Shown here piece after piece: positions 47,795 through 59,308 of a DNA stretch of 64,000 nucleotides; position 1 is the stretch's first letter, and every line of letters starts with the position of its first letter. The position numbers and the translations under genes were made by a program. The notes beneath the pieces were generated by a model. That model saw nothing but the letters and a program-made list of their open reading frames with translations. It was not told the DNA's origin and searched no databases. The DNA comes from Cryptomeria japonica (Eukaryota > Streptophyta > Pinopsida > Cupressales > Cupressaceae): contig NC_081406.1 in NCBI RefSeq assembly GCF_030272615.1, positions 190,707,891 through 190,771,890 of the forward strand, given 5' to 3'.

Positions 47795-48907
47795 ATGGAA
47801 AACCTAAGAAAGCAATTGGAAACAACTCTTGCAGATTATGATGCAGAAAAGTTGAAAAATATGAAACTTGAAGATGATCTGAAGGCTGCACAAGAAATCA
47901 TTCAAGGACTTCAAGAAAATATTACTATTGCTAGGAACAAAAGAAGAGAACTTCATGAGAAGATATAGAGTGATGATGATGAAAAAGAAACTCTTAATGA
48001 TCTTGTAAGCAAAATGAAGGAAGAAACCATGACCTTGAGGAATGAGATGCAAGATATGACTATGAGGTTTTGTAAAGACATTGAAGATCGAAAGAAGAAT
48101 GAAGATGACTTGACTAGGAGAATCAATGATGCTGGAAATGAAAATCTAAGACTCAGTCATGAAAATGATATGTTGAAGATAGATATAATTAACTTGAGCA
48201 TGATAAAATTGAACTCATGAGACAGAAAGATTTCTTAGAAAATGAGTTGGCTACTACAACTCAACACAAGGAGAAATTCAAGAAAAACTCAGAATAACTT
48301 CATGACATGCTAAAAAATTAGAAACCTAATGGAGATACTAATGGTCTCGGCTTTGAAGTTGGTGAAAGCTCAAGTACTAGAAACAATCATGATCACAGTA
48401 AACCGGTAAGACAACCTAATGCCTACAAATTTAATGGGAAATGCTTTAACTATAACAAGTATGGTCATTGAGAAAATTAGTGTAGATCTAGAAACTATCA
48501 GAACACCAATGCACCCACTGGTCAATGTTCTAAATGCAACAAAATTGGTCATAATTTCAGAAAACTGTAGAATGAATGTAAGATGTTATGTTTGTGGAAG
48601 ATTTGGACACTTATCTAATCAATGCAGAACATATACTGGTATAGGATATGGAAAACCTATTCATAAAAATAATGTGACTTGTTATGGTTGTAACAAGATT
48701 GGACATATTGCAAAGTTTTGTAGAAGTAAGGCATCATCAGCAAATAACAAAGGACCCAGTTTGAAAGGTAAAGAGAAGATTGAAGAAGTAAAGCAAGAAT
48801 TCTCAAAATAATGGATTAGAAAGTCGGATCAGAATGTCAATGAAGCTATTCCTTCACTGGTAGATCAAAGTATCACTCCATTGGTAGGAGATTCTTCATC
48901 TAACTGA
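47795..48907 (+). pseudogene. ORF1: coiled-coil plus four zinc-knuckle gag-like protein
   Basis: ATG at 47795. The N-terminal 140 or so residues are charged and heptad-like (ENLRKQLETTL ... DDLKAAQEIIQGLQ ... MKEETMTLRNEM), a coiled coil rather than a UBN2 or gypsy capsid. Then come four CCHC-type knuckles: the first (near 48442) has its second Cys replaced by Tyr plus two stops; the second, CSKCNKIGHNF, near 48520, lost its final Cys; the third, CYVCGRFGHLSNQC, at about 48584; the fourth, CYGCNKIGHIAKFC, at about 48680. Knuckles 1-2 and 3-4 are in different frames. Likely an RNA-binding Gag-like protein; inactive copy. The lack of a recognisable capsid is notable. Confidence 0.75.
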
Positions 48908-49210
48908 AAAGAAATCCTTTCAAGGTATGGCAACAAATTGAAAAACATGCTAGTTTACCCTCGGTTGATGGTGAGAAGTTGAATTATTTCTTTACCGGTA
49001 GATATGTTAAGTTTTACGTAACTTGGCGGGCATTTAATGTGGTAGTTGAAGGAAACGACATTATAAAGCAAGTGTTTTTCACTCTTTTTCACTCACCAAG
49101 CATTCAAATTTCCTTAGAGTGTGAAAAACCCGAGCGAAGGCATCCACAACAAGAAGTGAAGCAAATCATTCAAGCATTCAAACCTAAAGACAGATTAAGG
49201 TATTTATACA
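48908..49210 (+). other. Inter-ORF spacer, second copy
   Basis: Similar in length and sequence to 2971-3274. It ends just before the ORF2 ATG (context TACAATGGC). Confidence 0.5.
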
Positions 49211-52200
49211 ATGGCTTCCTCCTCTGCACCTGAATTCATTGCAAACCCTACAATAATTGAAGTGATTAAACACCCTAGGCTCGTATTTAAAATCATCCCC
49301 GAAGTAGCGAAGAAGGATGATAACCTAGGAGCATTTTCTAAAATACCCAAAGGAGTTGCTTATGTTGAGGATCCTAGAATTTACATACATTGTCATATTG
49401 AAGAACTAGGTGCTGATGGGATTATGAACATGTATAGGATAGTAATGTGTGATGAAAATGGTAATGTAAAACCGGAACACAAGATAATTGAAACCCTAGG
49501 TTTTGTGGAGATACTTAGCATTCCTGATTTTCCCAAAGAGGTTATAAGGATTGTATTAAGAAAAGTTCATGGGGAGTTCTTTTGGATAGATTACATTCAT
49601 AAGATAACAAAAGAAGCAGTTAGGGTAGTGACAGGCTTACCTTCCATTGGTAGTAGGCCTAACAAGACTAAAAAGGTTCCAAACGACATTGTAATGACCC
49701 TAACTAGTGCAACCTATGACAAGAGATCCCTAAGAGTCAATGATGTAAAGGATATCAATGTAAGATTCATTAGCATGATTCTTGGATACAAAGCTACACA
49801 TTCCAATAGATTAAACTTTGTTTCTAGTTTATGTATCAAGAAAAGATTGACATATGCAAATGGTTAAAAGATGAGCTAATAGACAATCTGAAGAAAATTA
49901 AGGGTGACAATAAAGGCACATTCAGATTTGGCAACTTACTTGTATGTCTATTATTGTATATCACCAAGGAAGTTCTAGGTATTAGCAGAAAAGATTTTGG
50001 ATTTGACATTCTGGTAGGAAATTTTTTTTTGGATATTCTTAATAACATGGGAGATGACAGGGAGAAGAACATACTTGAACACTTTTAGGCACTGAAGGCT
50101 AGAATGAAAAATAGGGAAAGATTATCTCAATCCATATTTGATAAATACCAAAAAGAGATATGTTATGTTATAAAGAAGGATGAAATTTGGATGGAGGCAG
50201 TGGTTCCAAGGACAATTTGGGTTACAAAGATGGGTTATGAGGCTGATGAGAACATAATAGAAATATATGCTAAAGCCCTTCTAGAAGCCCCTAGAGAACC
50301 AACAGAAGAAATATTTGGTAATGCTGAAACTATTGAAAGCAAAGTTCAATCATAGAAACCAATAAAGAAAACAAAACAAACAATTAGAAAAGCAACAAGA
50401 TAGGAAAAGGTAATCAAGGAAAACATACTGAATATGACTGGTATTAAGGAGAGCGACTTGGAAGGATTACAACCGGAAACACATATTTCACCAGTTGGTA
50501 CTTCCTTTGATAGTGAAATACTGGTAGAGTTTCAGAGAGTAGAAAGGAAAAGGAAACCTTCACCGGTACCCTCACCTGCTCCTAAGAGAACAAGATAGAA
50601 ACAATAGGCAATAAAGCCTTCAGCAAAGAAAATAACACACAGGAAGAAGAAGGAAAAACAAGTTATCCCCCCACTTGATAATATTCTAAATGAAATAACT
50701 GAAGATGGTAACTTGTCAAATGTTAGCAAGTTGTATAACACTTTTACTAATGAAGAAAATGAAAGCATAGAAAACAATGTTATTCTACACTTAGATATTT
50801 ATAAGAAATTTTTGATAGAAGTTGTAGATGATCTACCTAGTGACTTATACAGAAGGTTAGATGCAAAAAGGTTAGCAATTGTGGAATTGGACAAGAAGAT
50901 TAAGGTAGAAAAATTACTTGCAGTTCACCCAGTGAAATTAGCAGAAGAAATTGATGAACTGATAAGTGAAGCAAACAGGACTTTATTTTCCACCGGTCAC
51001 CGGCATGTAGCATTAATGGCTGGCAGAGTAAATGAGATCACTCAAGAGACAACAGACAAATGGGATATCTTCTTTGTAGAAAAGGAAAAGAAAGAAGAAC
51101 TTAAATGACCAAAGACTTTCAAAGTCTATCAAAAGGAAAAAGATAAAGGTAAAGGCAAGGTAGGTGGTCCTCCGAGCATAAAGGTAATAGATAACTTGCC
51201 CCCACCTTCTTCTGATACTCCATTGGTTGTAAATATTGATACACCACCAGCGACGGATAATGTTGAGAGTATGGAGACAACACATGAAGATACCAATCCT
51301 GATTTAGAGGTGTTGTATACCATGAATATTGACACACAAGAAGTCAACATTGTGGTTTATAAGGAAACAACTAAGAAGAGAGATGTGGAAACTAAGCCAT
51401 CGACATAAAACATTGCAATTGAGACAAATATTAAGGATACTGTTGGAAATGTTGAGATTGGGATTGAAACACATACTGAACAATCAACTGATCCCCTAGT
51501 TACTAGAAAGACAGATACCACTAATGTACACACTGAAAAACCTACTAAGCAACCGGCTACTGATAAATCTATTGAGATACAGGCAGTACACAGTTCAGAG
51601 GTACATACAGAAAAACTGGTAGTTAACACTGAGACACAATCAGAGAAACCAACAGAGGTACATTCTGAGAAGCATGAAGAGGAAAAGGTTCAGACAAAGA
51701 CAATGCCACCGGCAACAACTCAGAAACCCAAACCTTTGCTAGTAGAAATGAAGACTCAAACTAACCTACTAGAGGTCAACATAAGCAAAGAGGTTACTCA
51801 CACCGGTGGATTGTAGATAGTTAAGGTAGTTGGACAATCATCCGGTTCCTCCTTAACAGAATTCAGACCAACAAATGTAACAGAGGTATTATTAGATTCC
51901 ATCAAGAAAATCACAGAGTGTAATGCACAGGCTTATAAGGCTATTGATGACACAATTCCTTTATTGAAATTGATTGCACCCAAGTGCAATGTGGAAAATA
52001 AAGATTCTTTGAGTCAACTAGACACATTGTCTAAATACATCACCGATAATCTTTTGAAAGTTGATCAGATTAATGAGGAGACATTCAGTGAGAAAATGAA
52101 CAGGGAAAAAGAAAAATTGTTTGAAGAGACAATAAAGAAGTGCACGGAACACATTGACACCCTTCTACCGGAACTAAACAAAACTTTAATGGAATTTAAG

Positions 52201-52645
52201 GAGTTGTACAGAGACACCTGCAAGACTGATCTTCCGACAGTGGATATTGACAAAGAAATCAACATAGCACAAAAGGAAATAAATGATATAGCTGACAATA
52301 TCATTGGTTCATCAAAAACCCATATCAGTAATAGAGCAGGAGATAGCTGGTTTTGAGGAGAAACTTGAGAAATTGGATAAGGAGAAGAAAAGAATAAAAT
52401 ACAAGGCTAAGGAACTCAAATGCAAACTTGGTCTGAAACTAGACATCCTCATCTCTTTGAGAAAACAGATTTCTGAAGCACTTGTTGTAGGACTTAAGAC
52501 ACCGAAAGAGAAAATGCACATACTCACCGGTACCATCCAAAGGACAGAAGAAACATTGAAGGATAGTGAGAGGCTCACTAACAGCTTGAATTTTGCATTA
52601 GCAAATCTATATCAGATTGTAACCCACCGATTACAAAGATCCTGA
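49211..52645 (+). pseudogene. ORF2 of the non-autonomous LTR element, unknown function (copy 2)
   Basis: Same protein as at 3275-6739, with a matching MASSS start and RLQ(R/E)S end. The N-terminal 218 residues are open. A deletion of about 30 bases near 49845 (after SLCIK) shifts the frame, and a second shift near 52310 restores it; several stops lie between. N-terminal domain, mid block (KLYNTFTNEENESIENNV ... STGHRHVALMAGRVNEI, in separate runs) and C-terminal helical tail (AYKAIDDTIP, QLDTLSKYIT, EKMNREKEK) align well with copy 1, whereas the T/E/K/P-rich middle is poorly conserved. No enzymatic motif is visible. An env-like ORF, as in some copia elements, is an alternative, but no signal peptide or transmembrane segment is seen. 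Confidence 0.75.
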
Positions 52646-52865
52646 CAAGAACTACACTCAATTGACATTAATTGACAACCTTTGTCATTGATGCCAAAGG
52701 GGGAGTAGTAGGATGAGAAAAATGATTGACAGAAGACATCATTTGCTCAGGGGGAGCACACAATTTTGGAGCACACAGTTTTGGCAAAAAAAAATTTGAA
52801 CACATTTTTTGATGCAATTTGGAATTTTTCTCATGAGTGTTGCCATCAATGCCAAAGGGGGAGAT
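52646..52865 (+). promoter_or_regulatory. 3' untranslated part with two polypurine modules
   Basis: CATTGATGCCAAAGGGGGAG at 52686-52705 and CATCAATGCCAAAGGGGGAG at 52844-52863, the latter next to the LTR. A third G-run, TCAGGGGGAGCA, is at about 52748. The arms CATTGATG and CATCAATG can pair. Confidence 0.75.
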
Positions 52866-53597
52866 TGTTAGCAAATGCACACTCCAATGGTAAATTTTAG
52901 GTGATTGAAGGTATTTTCATTGATGGCAACCTTGCAATCCTATGGCACCGGCAGGCACCGACAACAACAAAGATGTTTATCAACACCCCAGCTGACAGGA
53001 TTCTATTTTGTATTTAATTATAAAATCTTTTTGTAAGCCGAAAAGGTGAATTGTAATAAGACTCATATAAGTAGGATCATTTGTGTAATTAATTAAGTGG
53101 ATTGTAATAGGAAGATGCGAACATGCGAATATTAAGGTAGATTTTGGAATAAGGTTTATGGAAGTTGTATGAGCATAAACTGGTACTGAACCTGGCATAG
53201 CAGATGTTGAACCAAAGTAGTACATGATATTGGATTTGCATAATCCATTTTTGTAAGTCAGTGAGACTTCCCTTTTGTAATTAAGCAATGAGCTTTAGGC
53301 AGTTGGCCTTCCTGCATGTGCAAGCCCCTATTGTAAGTAATATTCATTTATTGGCCAGTGAGTGAATATTGTGGGTCATAAATCCCATCGAGGTTTTTCC
53401 CACACCGGTTTTCCTCATTAAAAATATTGTGTTATGGTGTGCTTTCTATGTTGTGGTTATTGATCTTATTTATTGCATTATTTCTGGTTTACTGGTAGAA
53501 TGTTTTGGCATGCAATTTGTTTAATAAGATTAGAAAATCTGATAATCGATAAGATACTGATTCACCCCCCCTCTCAGTATCTTTGGGAATCCTAACA
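52866..53597 (+). repeat. 3' LTR of non-autonomous element copy 2
   Basis: TGTTAG...CCTAACA, 732 bp, collinear with 47000-47723. Intact hairpin: AGATACTGA (53552-53560) and TCAGTATCT (53574-53582), with loop TTCACCCCCCCTC. Confidence 0.92.
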
Positions 53598-53602
53598 CAT
53601 AC

Positions 53603-53944
53603 AACCCTGCATTAGTGTTTATCAACACTTGAATGGTTGTGTGCAACACATACCTATTTTTCTAAGAGTCGGTCCATGCCTTAGGTTTTTCATGACATCT
53701 TGGTTCTGATGATCAATAGTGTAGACTACCCTTGGCAATATCAAACTACGTTGGCTCTCTGTTACAAGCTAGGGTTGTTGTTGCACCAAAAGATAGACCT
53801 CTCAATGCCCAATACAGCCACTAGACTTATATAATCCACAAGATGTTGTTAAACCATGTCACGAATCCCCATGAGGGATGCTGGCCCACTACCAACAATC
53901 CCCTCCTAGTAAAACTCACCGTGACTTGTGTGATTCGAACCTAT
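53603..53944. other. Unassigned stretch between the non-autonomous element and Copia C
   Basis: No coding signal. Probably the continuation of the Tat gypsy 3' region or another inserted fragment. On the minus strand it has a TGTTGGTAGTGGGCCAGC word (about 53889-53906) that looks like an LTR start, but no partner was found. Confidence 0.35.
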
Positions 53945-53964
53945 GACCAAGCTCTGCTACCACT

Positions 53965-54147
53965 TACACATCCTATCAAAGATTCTTAGTGAGAGTTTTG
54001 TTGGTTAAACCTTAAATTCTTACCGGTAACACAAGGTCTTCTACCAGTAACCAAAACCTGTCTGTCAGTAACCAACCATAATAGCTAGTGTTGACATCAA
54101 TGACAAAACATCAATACAACACAATCAATTCCTCCATAATGCCAATA
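53965..54147 (-). repeat. 3' LTR of Copia C
   Basis: Plus strand TACACATCCTATCAAAG...ATGCCAATA; collinear with 58754-58922 (TGCACATCCTGTCAAAG...TTACCAACA). The terminal TG and CA are mutated to TA and TA here. Outside it, GACCAAGCTCTGCTACCACT (53945-53964) looks like a primer-binding-site region. Confidence 0.8.
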
Positions 54148-54510
54148 ATCTCTCCCTTTGGCATTGATGGAAACACTAGATGTGAAAAACATCTAAGTGC
54201 CAAGAAATCCCAAACAAGTCTCCCCCTATGGAAGACAACCAACAATCTCCTACATATAGCTCTGAATATCAATAACTCTCCCCCTGTGAATAATATCTTT
54301 GTAAAATTCTGAATTTATTTTTCACATCACTATCTCTCCCCCTTTGACATCAATGCCATAAATTTGACAAAAATATCAAAGCAAGAATATAAGCCTCTAA
54401 ATCTCAAATTTTACTACTCCCCTTGAGTAGTAGAACCACTACATCAACCCAGAGGAAAGGATAAATCTTATGATGCATATCGGACTGATGGTCTACTCCA
54501 TCAATTAAGT
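54148..54510 (-). promoter_or_regulatory. Copia C 3' untranslated region with two polypurine modules
   Basis: The LTR-adjacent tract ATCTCTCCCTTTGGCATTGATGG starts at 54148. The distal module CTCCCCCTTTGACATCAATGCC is at 54336-54357. On the element strand these read CATCAATGCCAAAGGGAGAG and GGCATTGATGTCAAAGGGGGAG, whose CATCAATGCC and GGCATTGATG arms are fully complementary over 10 bases. Confidence 0.75.
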
Positions 54511-57500
54511 TTATGTTGGAGGGGTAGATACCCCTAACTTGTCTCTCAAATACTCAAATGATTCCTTAGACAATGGTTTAGTGAATATATCTACAATCTT
54601 CTCTTTCGTGTTCATATAAACCAATTTGACTTCCTTTTCTTCCACCTTGTCCTTCACAAAGTTATATTTTATTGATATTTGTTTAGTCTTAGAGTGAAAT
54701 ACCGAATTCTTAGACATGTCAATAGCTACAAATTTATCACAGTAGATAACTACCGGTTCACTACAATTTACCTTGATATCCTTCAACATTTTCTTCATAC
54801 ATAAGACTTGAGTGCAATTAGTTTCTACTGCAACATATTCAACTTCTGCAGTAGATAAAGAAATGCATGACTATTTTTTCCTGATCCATGAAACCAATTT
54901 ATTTCCAAGAAAGAAAGCTCTACCAGAAGTGCTCTTCCTATCATCAGTATCTCCTTCCCAATCTAAATCTGTATATGCACATAAAGTAAAGTTATCATCT
55001 CTATAATACCATGAGCTATATTCTATTGTTCCTTGCAAATACTGAAATATCCTCTTTACTTCACATTCATGATTTTCTTTAGGATTACTTTGATATCTTG
55101 AAACAATACTTACTGTATTCATAATATCCAGTCTAGTCTGAGTTAGATATAACAAGCTACCAATCATAGACTTATACATTGTTGAATTTACCGGTGTAGA
55201 TGTGTCTTTGATAGATAATTTCTCACTTGTCACCATAGGAGTACTTACCAATTTGGAATTATCCATACCAAACTTCCTCAACAATTCCCTTAGATACTTA
55301 GTTTGACACATAAAGATGCCTTTGTCAATTTGAGTAATATGAAAACCTAAGAAAAATCTCATCTCATCAATCATGGACATTTCAAATTCATTCTTCATAT
55401 TATTAGAGAATTCCATGCACAGTTTATCTTCACCTCCAAAAATGATATCATCAACAAATACTTCAATAATCAGAATATCATCATCAGTGATCTTGTAATA
55501 TAAATTACTGTTAACAGTGCCTTTAGTAAAACCAAGCTTCAAAAGATATTTATCCAACCTTTCATACCAAGCTATAGGATCTTGTTTCAATCCATATAAT
55601 GCTTTCCTTAACCTGCAAACCATATCTTTATCATCTATCAGTGAAAATCCATCAGGCTGCTAAATGTATACCCCTTCCTCAAGTTCAACATTCAACAATG
55701 CAGATTTCACATCCATTTGATAGACCTTACAGTTCTTATAAGCTGCATAGGCAAGAAATAGTCTAACAACTTCAATTCTAGCTATAGGTACAAATGTCTC
55801 ACCACAATCAATTCCTTCCATTTGAGAATATCCTTTACAAACTAGTCTAGCCTTGTTTCTTACAACTTGACCATCCTCATTTAATTTATTTCTAAAAACC
55901 CATTTAGTTCCAATAACATTCTTATTTTTAGGTCGGGGAACTAAAGTCCAAGTCTCATTCTTCTCTATCTGATCTAATTCATCTTCCATAGCCTTTAACC
56001 AATGCTTATCTTTACAAGCTTCAATAATAGATGCCAGTTCAATTTGAGAAATAAGACATACCTCTTCATTTGCTTGTTTTCTTCTTGTCATAAATCCGTT
56101 GTTCCTATCTCCAATGATTTGATCTTCAGAATGATTTAACATTACATACCTTGGTGTCTTCTGAACTTCAGGTTCACTGTTCTAATCATTAGTCATAGTT
56201 GAATTTTTTGATTGTGTCGGTATAACTATCTTAGTGTCTTGTATCAGTTGAGGCATTACCGGTTTAGTTATGATCATTTTTGCTATCAGTTCCCTATCAT
56301 GTGATATAGATTGATTTCTATATTGCTCATCCACTTTCACATTAGCACTCTCCACAATTTTTTGCAATATTTTGTTATAACATCTATATGCTTTTCTTTG
56401 AATTGAATATCCAAGAAATATCCCTTCACCACATCTAGGATCAAACTTCCCAATTGAATCATCCCTTTTCATATAACATTTACTTCCAAAAATTCTGAAA
56501 TATTTAATAGTAGGTGTATGTCCAAACCATAATTCATAAGGGGTCTTACCGGTTTCACCTTTGATGTGAACTCTATTGAATGTGTAGACTGTTGTACTCA
56601 CTTATTCTCTCCAGTAAATGTGAGGAAATTTGGCTTCCATCATCATAATTCTTGTTGCATCCAAAATGGTTCTATTCTTCCTTTCCACTACTCCATTTTG
56701 CTGAGGAGTCCGAGGTGCAGATAATTGTCTCCTAATTACATTTGTCTCACAATAACTGTTAAATTCATGAGAAGTGAACTCGCCGCCTTGATCTAATATC
56801 AAACATTTGATTTTCAATCTAGTTTCTGTTTCCATCTTTGCTTTAAAGATCTTGAATTTCTCAAAAGTTTCAGACTTCTCCCTAAGAAAAGTCACCCACA
56901 CCATTTTAGAATAATCATCAATTATCAGCATGAAATACCTATCACCTTGAAAGATTCTAGTCCTTGTTGGACCACACAAGTCAGTGTGAATCAAATCAAG
57001 CACATCATTAGATTTATCATGTATTCTCTTAAAAGAAGTTCTAACTTGATTTCCCAATTGACATTCCTTACATACCGGATTATGAGGCTTTATAATCTAA
57101 GGTATATCTCTAACTGCCTTTGTTGAACTAATCTTAACAATACAATCAAAATTAACATGACACAACCTCTTATACCATAACCAACTCTCATCAATATGAG
57201 AAATCAAACATGTCTTATTACTAGTGTTCAAGTGAAAGATATTAGCTCCAGTATGAGAACCGGTTGCAATCTCCAAACCAAGTTTGTTAATGATTTTGCA
57301 TTTTCTATTTTTAAACTGAAGTTGGAATCCCTTGTCCACCAATTGACCAATACTTAAAAGATTATGCTTTAAACCTTCTACATAATAAATATTATCAGTA
57401 TTATGCTTTGCATCTAGACAAATAATACCTCTACCTTTGATCATACATGCTTTGTCATCTCCAAATCTGACTTGATCGCCATTGTATTCTTGCAGGGACA

Positions 57501-58695
57501 AAATTTTTCTTTTATCTCCAATCATATGATGTGAGCATCCACTATCAATTGCCCATTCATCCTTTTCTTCAACTTTTGCTGCCAAAGCCTTTTCTTCATT
57601 CTTGATAGCCGGTTTTGGTTCATCTTCTTTTAAAGCATAGAACACCCATTCCTTTCCATTGCTGGATCCACTAGCAAAGTCTGTTGTTGGTTCATCCTCT
57701 GAGTGATCACTTCTTCCTCATCTGCTATGTAGCATTGTTTACTTTTTTAAATCTATATCTTTTATGATTAGGCTTTAATGATTTCTTATCTCTTTCTTCA
57801 AAACTTGCATTTCTTTCAAAACATCTAGATGCGAAATGACCAATCTTATTACATGCAAAACATTTAAAAGGTGTTTTTCCTTCATACTTCATTTCGGTCC
57901 TTTAGGTTCTCTTCTAGTAAATAAGGCTTCAAGTTGCTCAAATTCTTCATCCTCTTTCCTCATATCTTCCAATTCCTTTGCATATAAGGCTTTCCAATCA
58001 CTTTTACTGGTAGATGATGATGCATGAAAATAAGATTCAGACTTTGAAACTCCTGAAGGTCCAAATTCTTCAAGCTCAAAAGCAAATAATTTCCCAATCA
58101 GAATGTCTCTGTTAACTGAAGTGTTTGCCATTGTTCTCAATTCATTAATTGCAGTCACCTTCATCTTGTAAGCCGATAGAAGGACTCTCAAGACTTTGGA
58201 AACTATTTCATCTTCACTCAAAGATCCTCCACAACATTGAATTCTCATAACAATCTCATTTACTCTTTCCATAAATGTAACAATTCTTTCATTATCTTCC
58301 ATCTTCAAGTTGTTATATCTTACCCGATAGCCATCAAGTTTAACAATTTTGACAGTAGGATCACCTTCATTCAGAGTTTGGAATTTATCCCTCATAACCT
58401 TTGTCAATGATTTATCAGTCAACCCCATGATTTGATGATCATTAAGTGCACACAAGAGGGCTTCTCTTGCTCTGCAATCATTTTCAATATTCTTGTCTAG
58501 GTCTGCAGGAGTAGGATTTGTAGATGCCAGATCATAAGGTGTATATTCTTTCTCGGTGATCTCCCAAATATCCTTGCCAAGACATCTAAGATGAGTCTCC
58601 ATTCGTATTTTCCATATCCCATAATTTGTTCCATCAAGCTTAGGGATTTCTCTTCTAAAAATAGTTGTCAGTGGATTTGAAGTATTAGATACCAT
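54511..58695 (-). pseudogene. gag-pol: Copia C gag-pol polyprotein
   Basis: ATG at 58695, stop at 54511; 1,395 codons in one frame apart from a compensated double frameshift at about 57660-57890 that puts the zinc knuckle CFACNKIGHFASRC (near 57850) in another frame. Domains: UBN2-type Gag (57889-58695), protease with intact DSG (WAIDSGCSHHM), integrase core with HTDLCGP, LDQGGEF and VVERKNRT (intact D, D, E), RT with [11 protein letters not shown], and RNase H with AYTDLDWEGDTDDRKSTSG. Around six in-frame stops remain (for example near 57096, 56600, 55658). The catalytic motifs look better preserved than in the other copia copies here. Confidence 0.93.
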
Positions 58696-58753
58696 AGGAT
58701 CTACCTCAAGCAGTTAAGCTTCAGCAAAAGAGGACCAAAGATCTAATACCAAT

Positions 58754-58922
58754 TGCACATCCTGTCAAAGATTATCAGTGAGAGTTATGTCGGTTAAACC
58801 TTAAACCCTTACTGGTAACACAAGATCTTACCGGTAACGAAAACCTATCTGCTGATAACCGACCATAACAACTAGTGTTGACATCAATGCAACACATAAT
58901 CAATTCCTACATATTACCAACA
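58754..58922 (-). repeat. 5' LTR of Copia C
   Basis: 169 bp, TGCACATCC...ACCAACA on the plus strand. The adjacent PBS reads CTAATACCAAT (58743-58753), a changed form of CTGATACCAAT. Confidence 0.85.
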
Positions 58923-59085
58923 CTCTCCACATTTTGTGCACAACAAATCTCCCCATCCATTTCTCATCATTTCTCCCTTTTGGATTTTGGAGACCTCAAT
59001 TTATTCCCCCCATTTTCTTCTATCCCACCCTAGGTCATTGTATTATGATTGGCATATTCTCAAAAATTGTGCATTGTCCATATAG

Positions 59086-59308
59086 GCGCATTATTCATTT
59101 TTATTTTGTATGGTGCATTATTCATTTTTATTTTGTGTTGTGCATTACTCATTTTTATTTTGTGTAGGTGCATTATTCATTTTTAATTTTGCACGATGCA
59201 TTATTCATTTTTTATTTTGTACGGTGCATTATTCATTTTTATTTTGTGTGATGTGTTATTCATTTTCATTTTGTCCAGTGCATTATTCATTTTTATTTTG
59301 TATGGTGT
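59086..59308. repeat. Minisatellite, eight 26-28 bp units
   Basis: Units GTGCATTATTCATTTTTATT plus TTGTRYG start at 59086, 59113, 59140, 59168, 59196, 59224, 59252 and 59278. The spacing is 26-28 bp and there are one to four differences per unit. Confidence 0.92.

Larger units (their letters stand above)
47000..53597 (+). mobile_element. Complete non-autonomous LTR retroelement with two ORFs and no pol (copy 2)
   Basis: 6,598 bp: 5' LTR (47000-47723), Met-tRNA PBS, ORF1 (coiled coil plus zinc knuckles), 300-bp spacer, ORF2 (about 1,145 codons), two polypurine modules, 3' LTR (52866-53597) and a near-perfect TSD. Nothing resembling protease, integrase, RT or RNase H is found in any frame between the LTRs, and the collinear copy 1 also lacks them. 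So the family, not just this copy, appears to be non-autonomous. Its termini match the style of Copia A. Confidence 0.88.
53965..58922 (-). mobile_element. Copia C: Ty1/copia retrotransposon with very short LTRs
   Basis: Minus strand, LTRs 53965-54147 and 58754-58922, PBS and a nearly single-frame gag-pol. The pol is close to Copia B, yet the LTRs are only about 170-185 bp, against about 1.2 kb in B. The LTR outer ends (GTTGACATCAATG...CCAACA) resemble those of B, but the C-tract hairpin is absent. No convincing TSD was found. Confidence 0.85.

Noticed and set aside
53910-53964. Possible tRNA-derived SINE (GGTTCGAATC plus TGGTAGCAGAGC on the minus strand)
   Set aside because: The two box-like words are about 10 bases apart, much too close for a tRNA A box and B box. 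A primer-site-like origin is more likely.
59086-59308. CRISPR-like regular repeats
   Set aside because: Units are contiguous and have no unique spacers; this is a minisatellite in a plant retroelement.
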